DNA from: Streptomyces sp. NRRL F-2580
Lineage (GTDB): Bacteria > Actinomycetota > Actinomycetes > Streptomycetales > Streptomycetaceae
Assembly: GCF_000720115.1 (NCBI RefSeq)
Contig: NZ_JOIR01000028.1
Coordinates: 1 to 64,000, forward strand
DNA: 64,000 bases
Direction: 5' to 3'
Shown piece after piece: positions 52,044 through 59,415 of this stretch (the first letter of the stretch is position 1; every line of letters begins with the position of its first letter). Under the pieces are notes generated by a model. It worked only from the letters and a program-made list of their open reading frames with translations. It was not told the DNA's origin and did not search any database. The position numbers were made by a program, and so were the translations under genes.

Positions 52044-53435
52044 ATGACGGAGCCGAGTCCTCAACCCGTTGGCACCGGTCAGCCGAAGGAGGCGGACCGG
52101 CTGCGTGAGATCCTTCGCGCCCCGGGCTACCTCGTCATCCTTGTGTACTCGGCCCTCATCGGCATTCCGGTGTCGCTCATCGCGTTCTGGTTCCTCGTCG
52201 GACTCCACGAACTGCAGCACGTCTTCTGGGCGGAGATTCCGCACCATCTGGGCTGGGACACGGCCCCGTGGTGGTGGCCGCTGCCCCTGCTGCTGGTCGC
52301 CGGTGTGGTCGTCGGCCTGGTCGCCGCCCACATGACCGGCGGGGGCGGCCACATCCCCGCGGGCGGCCTGCACGCCGGCGCGACGCACCCGGCCGCGCTG
52401 CCGGGCGTGGTGCTCGCCGCGGTCGCGAGCCTGCCGCTGGGCGCGGTGCTGGGACCGGAGGCGCCCCTGATCGCCCTCGGCGGCGGCCTGGCCCTGCTCT
52501 TCCGGGACCTCACACGGACCCCGGCGACCCCGCAGACCACCGCGCTGCTCGGCGCGGCCGGTGCGGCCGCGGCCATCGCGGCGATCTTCGGCAACCCGCT
52601 GATCGCCGCCGTACTCCTCATCGAGGTGTCGGGGATCGGCGGCCCCCAGCTCTTCGCGGTCATGCTCCCCGCCCTGCTCTCCAGCGGGATCGGGGCCCTC
52701 GTCTTCACGGGCTTGGGCAAGTGGACCGGGCTGGAGACCGGCAGCCTCAGCCTCACGCTGCCCATGCCCATGCCCCTGCCGTCCCTGGACGCACCGGACG
52801 TGATGTGGACCGTACTCATCGCCCTCGTCCTCGCCGTGCTGCTGAACCCGGTCCTGGAAGTGGGCCGGCGGGTGGCGGCGTTCGTCTCCGCCCAGGTGCT
52901 CCCCCGCACCGTCCTGTGCGCGCTGGGCGCCGCGTTCTGCGCCGCCCTCTACGCCCTGATCACCGGCCGCTCGCCCGCGGACGTCGCCCTCTCGGGCCAG
53001 GCCGCCCTCGGCGAACTGGCCGCCGACCCGCACGCCTGGGCCGTCGGCGCGCTGATCGCCGTCCTGCTCTTCAAGACCGCCGCCTACGCCCTCTGTCTGG
53101 GCAGCCTGCGCGGCGGCGCCATCTTCCCCGCGGTCTTCCTCGGAGCGGCGGCCGGCGTCCTCGTGGCTCCCCTGCCCGGGCTGGGCGCCGTACCGGCCAT
53201 GGCGGCGGGCATGGCGGCGGCCACCGCGGCCGTCATGCGGCTGCCGGTCAGCAGCGTGGTCCTGGTGGTGCTGCTGCTGGGCAGCTCCGCGATGATTCCG
53301 ATCGCCATCCTCGCGGCCGTGATCTCCTTCACCACGACCGAGCTGCTCCCGGCCGGTACGGCCCATCCGCCCGCTCCGCTCGCCGAGCAGCCGCCCGCGG
53401 ACCCGGGCGGCGCCAAGGCGGCCGGGACCACCTGA
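52044..53435 (+). CDS. ClC-type chloride channel or antiporter (copy 2)
   Basis: A 463-residue ClC family membrane protein, clearly a paralogue of the divergent gene at 50262. Shared landmarks are EADRLREILRAPGYLVILVYSALIG, MTGGGGHIPAGGLHAGA, LGAVLGPEAPLIALGGGLALLFRDL (gating Glu in GPEAP), AYALCLGSLRGGAIFPAVFLG and LPVSSVVLVVLLLG. The ATG at 52044 follows GGAAGAGGAA. The C-terminus is Pro/Ala-rich. The pair may form homodimers or a mixed dimer, because ClC proteins work as dimers. It ends 46 bp from the convergent DUF2252 gene. Confidence 0.9.
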   Translation: MTEPSPQPVGTGQPKEADRLREILRAPGYLVILVYSALIGIPVSLIAFWFLVGLHELQHVFWAEIPHHLGWDTAPWWWPLPLLLVAGVVVGLVAAHMTGGGGHIPAGGLHAGATHPAALPGVVLAAVASLPLGAVLGPEAPLIALGGGLALLFRDLTRTPATPQTTALLGAAGAAAAIAAIFGNPLIAAVLLIEVSGIGGPQLFAVMLPALLSSGIGALVFTGLGKWTGLETGSLSLTLPMPMPLPSLDAPDVMWTVLIALVLAVLLNPVLEVGRRVAAFVSAQVLPRTVLCALGAAFCAALYALITGRSPADVALSGQAALGELAADPHAWAVGALIAVLLFKTAAYALCLGSLRGGAIFPAVFLGAAAGVLVAPLPGLGAVPAMAAGMAAATAAVMRLPVSSVVLVVLLLGSSAMIPIAILAAVISFTTTELLPAGTAHPPAPLAEQPPADPGGAKAAGTT

Positions 53436-53481
53436 CGTGCCGTCAAGGGGTCCCGGTGGCGCGGTGCCCGGTGGCGCGCGG

Positions 53482-54912
53482 TCAGTCCGCCGGAAGTTCC
53501 TCCGCCGGCAGCCGGCCCGCGCGCACCGCGTCGACCAGGGCTTGGTGGTCGCGTTCGTTCTGATCGGCGTACGCCTCGGCGAAGGTGACGAGCGCCCGGT
53601 CGAAGGCCTCGCCGCGGCCCAGGTACGAGGCGATCGCGATCCGGTCGCCCGACCGCGCGTGCGCACGGGCGAGGGTGAGGCCGCACACCTCGGCGAACGT
53701 CGCCAGCTGCGCGGGCGACATCGTCTCCGGCATGGCGATCCCCTTCCAGTCGCGCAGCTGCCGGATGTAGAAGTCGCGCTGTCTGCCGTCGATCCCGTCC
53801 ACCCGCTCCCAGCCCAGGAACATGTCGCTCGCCGCCTGCATCAGCCGCTGCCCCGAGACGACGCGCTCGCCCTGGTTGCGGTAGCGGCTCGCGCCGAGGT
53901 AGGCGGCGAGCACGGAGGTGTCGGCTTCCTTGGCCTGCAGGAAGAGCGGGTCCCGGCCGTCGCGGCCGAGCAGCAGCAGGATCCAGCAGCGGGTTCCGAC
54001 GCTGCCGACGCCGACCACCTTGCGGGCCATGTCCACCAGCCGGTAGTCCTCCAAGAGCACCCTCCGGTCGCTCGCCATCGTGAGGCCGTAGGTTTCGATC
54101 AGGCGTTGGAACCGGCCCTCCAGCTCGGTGCGCTCGACGTCCGGCAGCAGTTCCGCGAGCGGCACCAGCAGCGGGGGGTCCGCCGCGATGTGCGGTCGGC
54201 CGTCGATCAGCTCCGTGAGTTTGTCGAAGGCCTGCAGCGTGTCGCGCGTACGGGCCTTCGACAGGGCACGGGCCAGTTTCTTCCGTCCGCCCTTGTCGAG
54301 CCGGTTCGAGGCGAGGTCCTCCAGGCGGTCCGCGTCGATCTTCGCGTACCACACGTCGAGGTTGCCCATGCCGGCGAAGCCGCGCATCGCCTCGCGGTAC
54401 GAGCGCACGCCGGCGCCCACGATGCCCGCGCGCTCGGCGTCGTCGAAGCCGTTCGCCCGGCCCGCGATGACGAAGCTCGCCGACAGCCGCTTGACGTCCC
54501 ACTCCCAGGGACCCGGCAGGGTCTCGTCGAAGTCGTTGATGTCGAACATCAGCCGCCGCTCCGGAGAGGCCAGCAGCCTGAAGTTCAGCAGGTGCGCGTC
54601 CCCGCACAGCTGGACCGTGATCCCCGAGTCGGGGCTGCCGGCCAGGTCGGAGGCCATGATCGCGGCGGCCCCCCGGTAGAACCGGAAGGGTGATTCGAGC
54701 ATCCTGCCGTAGCGGATCGGAACCAGCTCGGGCACCCGGGCGGCGGACTGCTCCTCCAGGATGGCCAGCGGGTCCGGCCGGTCCGGAGACGGCCGGTGGA
54801 CGGCGTGCCCCGAGCGTGGCGAGCGGCTCCGGGCCTCCTTGCCCTGGGCCGCGCGTTCCTGGGGTGTGCTGCCGGGCACCGCGCGCATCGCGGCGGTGGT
54901 GCTCTGGGACAT
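53482..54912 (-). CDS. DUF2252 family protein
   Basis: A 476-residue soluble protein of the DUF2252 family, distantly kinase-like. Family landmarks: LVPIRYGRMLESPFRFYRGAA, VQLCGDAHLLNFRLLASPERRL, FDINDFDETLPGPWEWDVKRLSAS, VGSVGTRCWILLL and QLRDWKG. The GDAHxxNF and DxNDFD pairs resemble the catalytic loop and metal site of aminoglycoside-phosphotransferase-like kinases, so phosphotransfer is conceivable but unproven. The ATG at 54912 has AGGAG eight bases upstream; the longer frame has no support. It is convergent with the second ClC gene and divergent from the amphi-Trp gene. Confidence 0.88.
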   Translation of the reverse strand: MSQSTTAAMRAVPGSTPQERAAQGKEARSRSPRSGHAVHRPSPDRPDPLAILEEQSAARVPELVPIRYGRMLESPFRFYRGAAAIMASDLAGSPDSGITVQLCGDAHLLNFRLLASPERRLMFDINDFDETLPGPWEWDVKRLSASFVIAGRANGFDDAERAGIVGAGVRSYREAMRGFAGMGNLDVWYAKIDADRLEDLASNRLDKGGRKKLARALSKARTRDTLQAFDKLTELIDGRPHIAADPPLLVPLAELLPDVERTELEGRFQRLIETYGLTMASDRRVLLEDYRLVDMARKVVGVGSVGTRCWILLLLGRDGRDPLFLQAKEADTSVLAAYLGASRYRNQGERVVSGQRLMQAASDMFLGWERVDGIDGRQRDFYIRQLRDWKGIAMPETMSPAQLATFAEVCGLTLARAHARSGDRIAIASYLGRGEAFDRALVTFAEAYADQNERDHQALVDAVRAGRLPAEELPAD

Positions 54913-55245
54913 CAGTGTGCTCCTGCCTGGACCTGCGTCCTCAGCACTCGAACGGCGCCCTGTTCGCGCGCCGTTCCAGTGGTGATCGCGACCAGCGCGT
55001 CCTGCTGCGACTGCTCGGCGGTCAGGCCCGCGGTGGACCTGTCTCGCGTCCTCCCGAGTGACCACGGGTTTTCCCTCGTTTCAACCCTAGGACCTCGCCC
55101 CGTACCCCGCATGGGGCGCGGCCCGCCGGTCCGGAGTGCGGCGACCCGGGCCGCGGCGCAGCCTTGAGGCAGGGCACGGCGATCGCCGGCACCACCGTTC
55201 CCTAGCCGTCGAGAGCTGTCGGGGGGCAGCGGATGGGAGACGTCC
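54913..55245. other. Divergent region upstream of DUF2252 and amphi-Trp genes
   Basis: A 333-bp region without a convincing gene. A less GC-rich patch (GGGTTTTCCCTCGTTTCAACCC, about 55067-55088) is the likeliest promoter location. No strong repeat or hairpin is visible. Confidence 0.35.
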
Positions 55246-55542
55246 GTGAGTGACCTCAAGTTCGAGCAGAAGAGTTCCCTGTCCCGCCTCGAGGCCGCGG
55301 ATCAGCTCTCCGCGCTCGCCGAGGCGCTGAGGCAGGGCGGCGACGTCGAGCTGGAATTCGGCTCCGGGACGCTGAGCCTGCAGGTCCCCGCCGAACTCCG
55401 CACCGAGATCGAGGTCGAAGTGGGCCACGGGGAGATCGAGCTGGAGCTCGAACTCAAGTGGCCCACCGTCCGGACCGGGGCCGCGCCGCCACGGACCAAG
55501 CGGCCGGCACGGGGCAAGGGATCGGCGTCCCGGGCGTCGTGA
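55246..55542 (+). CDS. Amphi-Trp domain protein
   Basis: A 98-residue small protein of the amphi-Trp family. The helix LSRLEAADQLSALAEALRQGG is followed by beta strands rich in alternating Glu and hydrophobics (VELEFGSGTLSLQVP, IEVEVGHGEIELELELKWP), ending with the tryptophan that names the family. The tail is basic (RTKRPARGKG). Function is unknown. The GTG at 55246 has GGGAGA upstream. The CinY-like gene begins 4 bp after its stop, so the two are probably one operon. Confidence 0.85.
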   Translation: MSDLKFEQKSSLSRLEAADQLSALAEALRQGGDVELEFGSGTLSLQVPAELRTEIEVEVGHGEIELELELKWPTVRTGAAPPRTKRPARGKGSASRAS

Positions 55543-55546
55543 TCGC

Positions 55547-56512
55547 GTGTCTCACCGCCTGCCGTCCGGCCCGCTCCGGGCGGTCGTCGCCGCCGCCTTC
55601 GTGATCGCCTTGGCCGCCGCGCCGCCCGGTCCCGCGTTCGCGTTCACCGGCGGCAACCACGAGGAGATCACCCGGGCGGCCCTGCCCTGGGAGCCGGTCA
55701 CCCTGTCCGAGATGGCCGACGCCCGCGACGGGGCGATCAACGCCAACGACCACGGCGGATACTTCCTCCTCGGCCCCCTGCACTGCGACAACGCCGACTA
55801 CCTCGCCCCCCGCTACGTCCCGCACTATCCCCGCAGCCGGGACGAGGCCACCACCGAGCTCCTCGCCTGCGTCCGTACCTCCGTGGCCCGGTTCCGGAAC
55901 GCGGTCCGGGCGGCCGACGGCCTCGTCGACGCGGACGGCAAGGTGCGGGCCGACCAGAGTGACCTGTCCTCGCACTGCGCGTGGAAGGAGACGTCCGACC
56001 GGGCCAAGTGCGAGGTCCTGGAACAGCTCGGCCGCGGGTGGCACCAGATCGAGGACTTCTACGCGCACTCCAACTGGTCCGACCGGGCCGCCCCCGGCCC
56101 GGTCGGCCTCGCCGACCCTCCCGGACTGGCGCGTACCGATGTCGTCCCCTTCCTCGACATCCGCCGGTACAGCGCCATGAGCGACGCCGACTGGACCCGG
56201 GAGGCACGTGCCCGCATACCCGTGGACCTCGCGACCGGCTGCTACTCCGATTTCGACTCCACCGGGGTGAAGGACGACGACTGCGCCGGCCGTGTCACGC
56301 ACAACCAGGCCCTGAACAAGGACACCGCCGCCTCCCGCCGCTCGAAGACCGGCGACAACTTCGAGCACGCCGTGTCCGGGGCCACCGCCGAGATCACCCG
56401 CCAGTGGAACGACTTCAAGGCCGAACTGCTCGCGGCGTACCCGGACCACCGGCGCGGCGAGCAGATGATCTGCGCCCTGGTCCACGACGACCCGCAGTCG
56501 AGCTGCCCCTGA
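55547..56512 (+). CDS. Secreted CinY-like / HET-C-type protein
   Basis: A 321-residue exported protein with a signal peptide (AVVAAAFVIALAAAPPGPAFAF). The central GRGWHQIEDFYAHSNWSD is the hallmark of the CinY/HET-C group, distantly related to zinc phospholipase C-type folds; the His, Asp and Glu residues there could bind metal, with more candidates in GGNHEEITRAAL near the N-terminus. Several cysteine pairs suggest disulphides. CinY is named from the cinnamycin cluster, but no lantibiotic genes are present here. The GTG at 55547 is 4 bp after the amphi-Trp stop and lacks a strong ribosome site of its own, so coupling is likely. Confidence 0.8.
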   Translation: MSHRLPSGPLRAVVAAAFVIALAAAPPGPAFAFTGGNHEEITRAALPWEPVTLSEMADARDGAINANDHGGYFLLGPLHCDNADYLAPRYVPHYPRSRDEATTELLACVRTSVARFRNAVRAADGLVDADGKVRADQSDLSSHCAWKETSDRAKCEVLEQLGRGWHQIEDFYAHSNWSDRAAPGPVGLADPPGLARTDVVPFLDIRRYSAMSDADWTREARARIPVDLATGCYSDFDSTGVKDDDCAGRVTHNQALNKDTAASRRSKTGDNFEHAVSGATAEITRQWNDFKAELLAAYPDHRRGEQMICALVHDDPQSSCP

Positions 56513-56597
56513 CACGAAGAGCGGCAGGTTTTCCCCTATTACGACGAAATGCCCGTTCAGCTGGGTGATCACGACGGGTTTGGGGTAGCCACCCAGC

Positions 56598-57692
56598 ATG
56601 ATCACTGTTGGGGTCGAGGAGGAGTACCTGCTGGTCGACCCGGAGACCCTCCTGCCCGTACCGCTCGTGCACGAGGTGCGTGCCACGGCCAGCCTGACGC
56701 CGATCGCGGACGAGCGAGAGGTCCAGGACGAACTGCTCCAGGCGCAGATCGAGGTCGCCACCCCCGTCTGCACGGGCCTGGAGGAGGTGGGGGGCCACCT
56801 CCTGCGGCTGCGTCACGCCGTCGCCTCCGCCGCCCAGGCCAACGGCTGCCGCATCGCGATCTCCGCCACCGCGCCGGTCCGGGACGTCCTCCCCGTGCCC
56901 GTCACCAGCACGGCGAGGTATCTGAGGATGCGGGGAGAGGCCCGGGTGCTCGTCGACGAGCAGCTGATCTGCGGCATGCACGTCCACGTGGGGATCCCCG
57001 ACCCGGAGACCGGAGTGGCCGTCCTGAACCGGCTGCGCGTCTGGCTCCCGACCCTGCTGGCGATGTCCGCGAACGGGCCCCTGTGGGACGGGCGGGACAC
57101 CGGCTTCGCCAGCTGGCGCACGATCATCTTCGGCCGCTGGCCGGTCAGCGGCCCGCCCCCGCACTTCGCGGGGTTCGCGGACTACGAGGCCCGGGCCGAC
57201 GCGCTGGTGGAATCCGGGCTGATCCCCGATCGGGGGCAGCTGTACTGGCAGGCCCGGCTCTCCGAGCGCTACCCGACCGTCGAGGTGCGCTGCTGCGACG
57301 TGCAGCTGGAGGCGGACGACGCGGTCATGCTCGCCGGCGTCGTCCGCGGCCTCGCCGCCACCGCGATCGCCGAGGAGAAGGCGGGGGCCGCACCCGCGCT
57401 GTGCCCGCCGGAGATCCTGCAGGCCGCGACGTGGCATGCGGCCCGGCACGGGATGAGCAGTACGTTGATGGACCCGGAAGGCCGGCTGCGCAGCAGCGGG
57501 GACGTCGTGTGCGCGCTCCTGCGGCACATCGGCCCCGCCCTTGAGGAGAACGGCGACTTCCGCGAGGTGAGTTCGCTCCTTCACCGGCTCCTGCGGCAGG
57601 GCACCTCGGCCGACCGCCAGCGCCGGGCCCTGGCCGGGACCGGCCTGTCGGCGCTCGCGGACCTGATCACCACGGGAGCCACCACCGGGTGA
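56598..57692 (+). CDS. YbdK-like carboxylate-amine ligase (glutamate-cysteine ligase type 2)
   Basis: A 364-residue ATP-dependent ligase of the GCS2 family. Motifs: [14 protein letters not shown] at the N-terminus, [36 protein letters not shown] (ATP/metal site) and [19 protein letters not shown]. Escherichia coli YbdK makes gamma-glutamylcysteine weakly; streptomycete members include the EgtA-like and unassigned ligases. The ATG at 56598 has no Shine-Dalgarno, and a GGGTAG box lies 10-15 bases before it, so the mRNA could be leaderless. A class II amidotransferase resembling EgtC lies 4 kb downstream on the other strand, but the remaining ergothioneine genes are absent. Confidence 0.88.
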   Translation: MITVGVEEEYLLVDPETLLPVPLVHEVRATASLTPIADEREVQDELLQAQIEVATPVCTGLEEVGGHLLRLRHAVASAAQANGCRIAISATAPVRDVLPVPVTSTARYLRMRGEARVLVDEQLICGMHVHVGIPDPETGVAVLNRLRVWLPTLLAMSANGPLWDGRDTGFASWRTIIFGRWPVSGPPPHFAGFADYEARADALVESGLIPDRGQLYWQARLSERYPTVEVRCCDVQLEADDAVMLAGVVRGLAATAIAEEKAGAAPALCPPEILQAATWHAARHGMSSTLMDPEGRLRSSGDVVCALLRHIGPALEENGDFREVSSLLHRLLRQGTSADRQRRALAGTGLSALADLITTGATTG

Positions 57693-57778
57693 GTCGCCTG
57701 CCGAGGTGCGATGCTGGAAGGAGTGGAGGGCCGGCGGCCGGACTGCCGGGGCCGGCCCCGGCAGCAAGGGAGATTGAC

Positions 57779-58093
57779 GTGGGTCTTCTTCGAGGAGTAG
57801 CGCGCACCGCGGTGGTCGCCGGTACGGCGACGGCGGTGTCCAACCGCGTGTCGCGGCGCCAGGCGGGCCGGTGGGCAGCGCAGGACGATCAAGCCGCTGC
57901 GCAGCAGCAGTACGCTCAACCCCCGCAGCAGTACGCCGCCCCACCCGCACCCGTCCCCGCTGCCGCTCCGGCGATGGCGGATGACATGAGCAGCAAGATC
58001 GACCAGCTCAAGGAACTCGGAGCGCTGAAGGAGCAGGGAATCCTGACCGAGGCGGAGTTCGCCGAGCAGAAGAGCAGGATCCTGGGGACCTGA
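57779..58093 (+). CDS. SHOCT-domain protein with Gln/Pro linker
   Basis: A 104-residue protein. The N-terminus (GLLRGVARTAVVAGTATAVSN) is moderately hydrophobic and basic, then a Gln/Pro/Ala linker, and a C-terminal SHOCT domain, IDQLKELGALKEQGILTEAEF then AEQKSRIL. SHOCT is a short oligomerisation helix pair found at protein ends, often near membranes. GTG 57779 has AAGGGAG upstream. It is convergent with a DUF6325 gene, a frequent partner of such proteins in actinobacteria. No catalytic role is expected. Confidence 0.8.
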   Translation: MGLLRGVARTAVVAGTATAVSNRVSRRQAGRWAAQDDQAAAQQQYAQPPQQYAAPPAPVPAAAPAMADDMSSKIDQLKELGALKEQGILTEAEFAEQKSRILGT

Positions 58094-58102
58094 TCGTCCG
58101 AG

Positions 58103-58139
58103 GGCGGCCCGTTCGTGCTCACTGAGGCAGCGGGCCGCC
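58103..58139. terminator. Hairpin between convergent SHOCT and DUF6325 genes
   Basis: GGCGGCCCG (58103-58111) pairs perfectly with CGGGCCGCC (58131-58139). The stem spans the stop of the DUF6325 gene at 58119-58121 and begins 10 bases after the SHOCT gene stop. Confidence 0.6.
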
Positions 58140-58583
58140 TTCGGCGTCTCCTTCGGCGTCGAGGGAGGCGAGCAGGGCCTGTACGGGGATCCGGCCGCTC
58201 GCCACCATCTGCGCGCCGCTGCGCCGCAGGGCCCGGGCGAAGGGGGCGGCCCACCGGTTCTCGTAGACGAGGATCGCGGCCGCGTTGCCCGGCTGGAGGG
58301 CGTTGCCCGCTTCGTCGAGGTCTTCTTGGCCGAGCAGTTCGGACGACGCGCCTTCGAAGACGGACAGGCCGAAGGAGTTCCCTTCACCGTCGAGCTCCGT
58401 GAGTTCCAGGGCGGTGACGGTTCCGTCGGCGTCCTTTTGCACGAAGCGGAGGTCGAGGATGTGGACGATGCCCCGGTCCACCAGGTCGATCAGCAGGGGG
58501 AACGCCTCGCCCGTCAGGCGGTTTCCGGGGAACTCGACGACCAGGTAGTCGACGGGGCCCATGTCTTCGATGTCGTCGCTCAT
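58119..58583 (-). CDS. DUF6325 family protein
   Basis: A 154-residue protein beginning with the family pattern MGPVDYLVVEFPGNRLTGEAF and VDRGIVHILDLRFVQKDADG; the second half is helical, with NAAAILVYENRWAAPFARALR. This fold recalls the DUF1269-type membrane-associated proteins but has no hydrophobic helix. Function is unknown. The ATG at 58583 has GAGGAG six bases upstream. It follows the GAP-family gene by 121 bp on the same strand and faces the SHOCT-protein gene, an arrangement seen repeatedly in actinobacteria. Confidence 0.8.
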   Translation of the reverse strand: MSDDIEDMGPVDYLVVEFPGNRLTGEAFPLLIDLVDRGIVHILDLRFVQKDADGTVTALELTELDGEGNSFGLSVFEGASSELLGQEDLDEAGNALQPGNAAAILVYENRWAAPFARALRRSGAQMVASGRIPVQALLASLDAEGDAEGGPLPQ

Positions 58584-58704
58584 GAGCGCTCCTCGCGTGT
58601 GGCTCGACGTCTCGGCCGTGGCCGGACGAACGCATCGGGGGGCCGGTCACGGCCCTGTTGTCATTGCAGCTCTCATTGCAGCATCCGCCGCGAAGCCCCG
58701 CACC

Positions 58705-59388
58705 TCAGCCGGTGAGCTGGTAGAGGCTCCTGCCGACGAGCCACAGGCCCAGGAGCAGGCACACGACGACGATCGCCTGGTCCTTGTGCCGTTCCAGCCA
58801 TGTGCGCAAGCCCAGCAGGGCACGTTGGGCCTGCTCCGGTGAGAACACCATGTACAGCTCCATGGCCAGCAGGGTTGAGGTGGCCAGGAGGCAGAAGCCC
58901 ATGAGGGCCAGGAAGGACTCCCCGTGGGAGAGGTCGGCCTGCACGACGGTGGCGGCCGCGGCGGCGACCATCCCCCAGGGCTGGAGGAGCACGGCGAGGG
59001 CCGCCGCGGACCATCCGGTGGCGTCGTCCATCCGGGACGACATGGACGTCCCGGAGGCCTCGGCCCCCTCCTCCGCGGAGGGATCCGCCGCCGTGGCGCC
59101 ACGGCGGCTCCGGCGCCGCCGGTGCTCGCTGTACACGACCAGGCCGACACCGATCACCAGCGTGGCCACGAGCGCCGCGATCGACGGAGGTGAGCGGGGC
59201 GGGGGCGGCTGCCCGCCGGTGAGCAGGAGGACCACCGCCATCACGGCCACGAGGCACGCCAGCCAGGCGAGGATGAAGGCCAGGCCCTTCCGCACCCCGC
59301 GGGGTGCGGACACCACCAGGACGAAGGCCATGATGGGCAGCGGGAACAGGGTGACCGCCAGGCCGATGAGGAGCAGGTCGAGCACCAT
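58705..59388 (-). CDS. GAP family (Sap, sulfolipid-1-addressing-like) membrane protein
   Basis: A 227-residue membrane protein with six hydrophobic helices in a three plus three layout (DLLLIGLAVTLFPLPIMAFVL, GLAFILAWLACLVAVMAVVLLL, IAALVATLVIGVGLVVY, then three more), separated by a polar loop with RRRRSRRGA. The PLPIMAFVLVVSAPRGVRKGLAFILAW region is typical of the GAP/Sap family, named after a mycobacterial sulfolipid export protein and related to LysE-type exporters. The substrate here is unknown. The start at 59388 is 27 bp after the GH15 stop, so it is probably in the same operon. Confidence 0.82.
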   Translation of the reverse strand: MVLDLLLIGLAVTLFPLPIMAFVLVVSAPRGVRKGLAFILAWLACLVAVMAVVLLLTGGQPPPPRSPPSIAALVATLVIGVGLVVYSEHRRRRSRRGATAADPSAEEGAEASGTSMSSRMDDATGWSAAALAVLLQPWGMVAAAAATVVQADLSHGESFLALMGFCLLATSTLLAMELYMVFSPEQAQRALLGLRTWLERHKDQAIVVVCLLLGLWLVGRSLYQLTG

Positions 59389-59415
59389 CGCGGCGCACCC
59401 CCTCGGAGGGAAGGC

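Noticed and set aside
51617..52108. Small open frames between the ClC genes
   Set aside because: No ribosome sites, Arg/Pro/Ser-rich translations, and they overlap the starts of both ClC genes.
55547..56512. Lantibiotic (cinnamycin-like) cluster because of the CinY-like gene
   Set aside because: No LanM, precursor peptide, hydroxylase or transporter gene is nearby.
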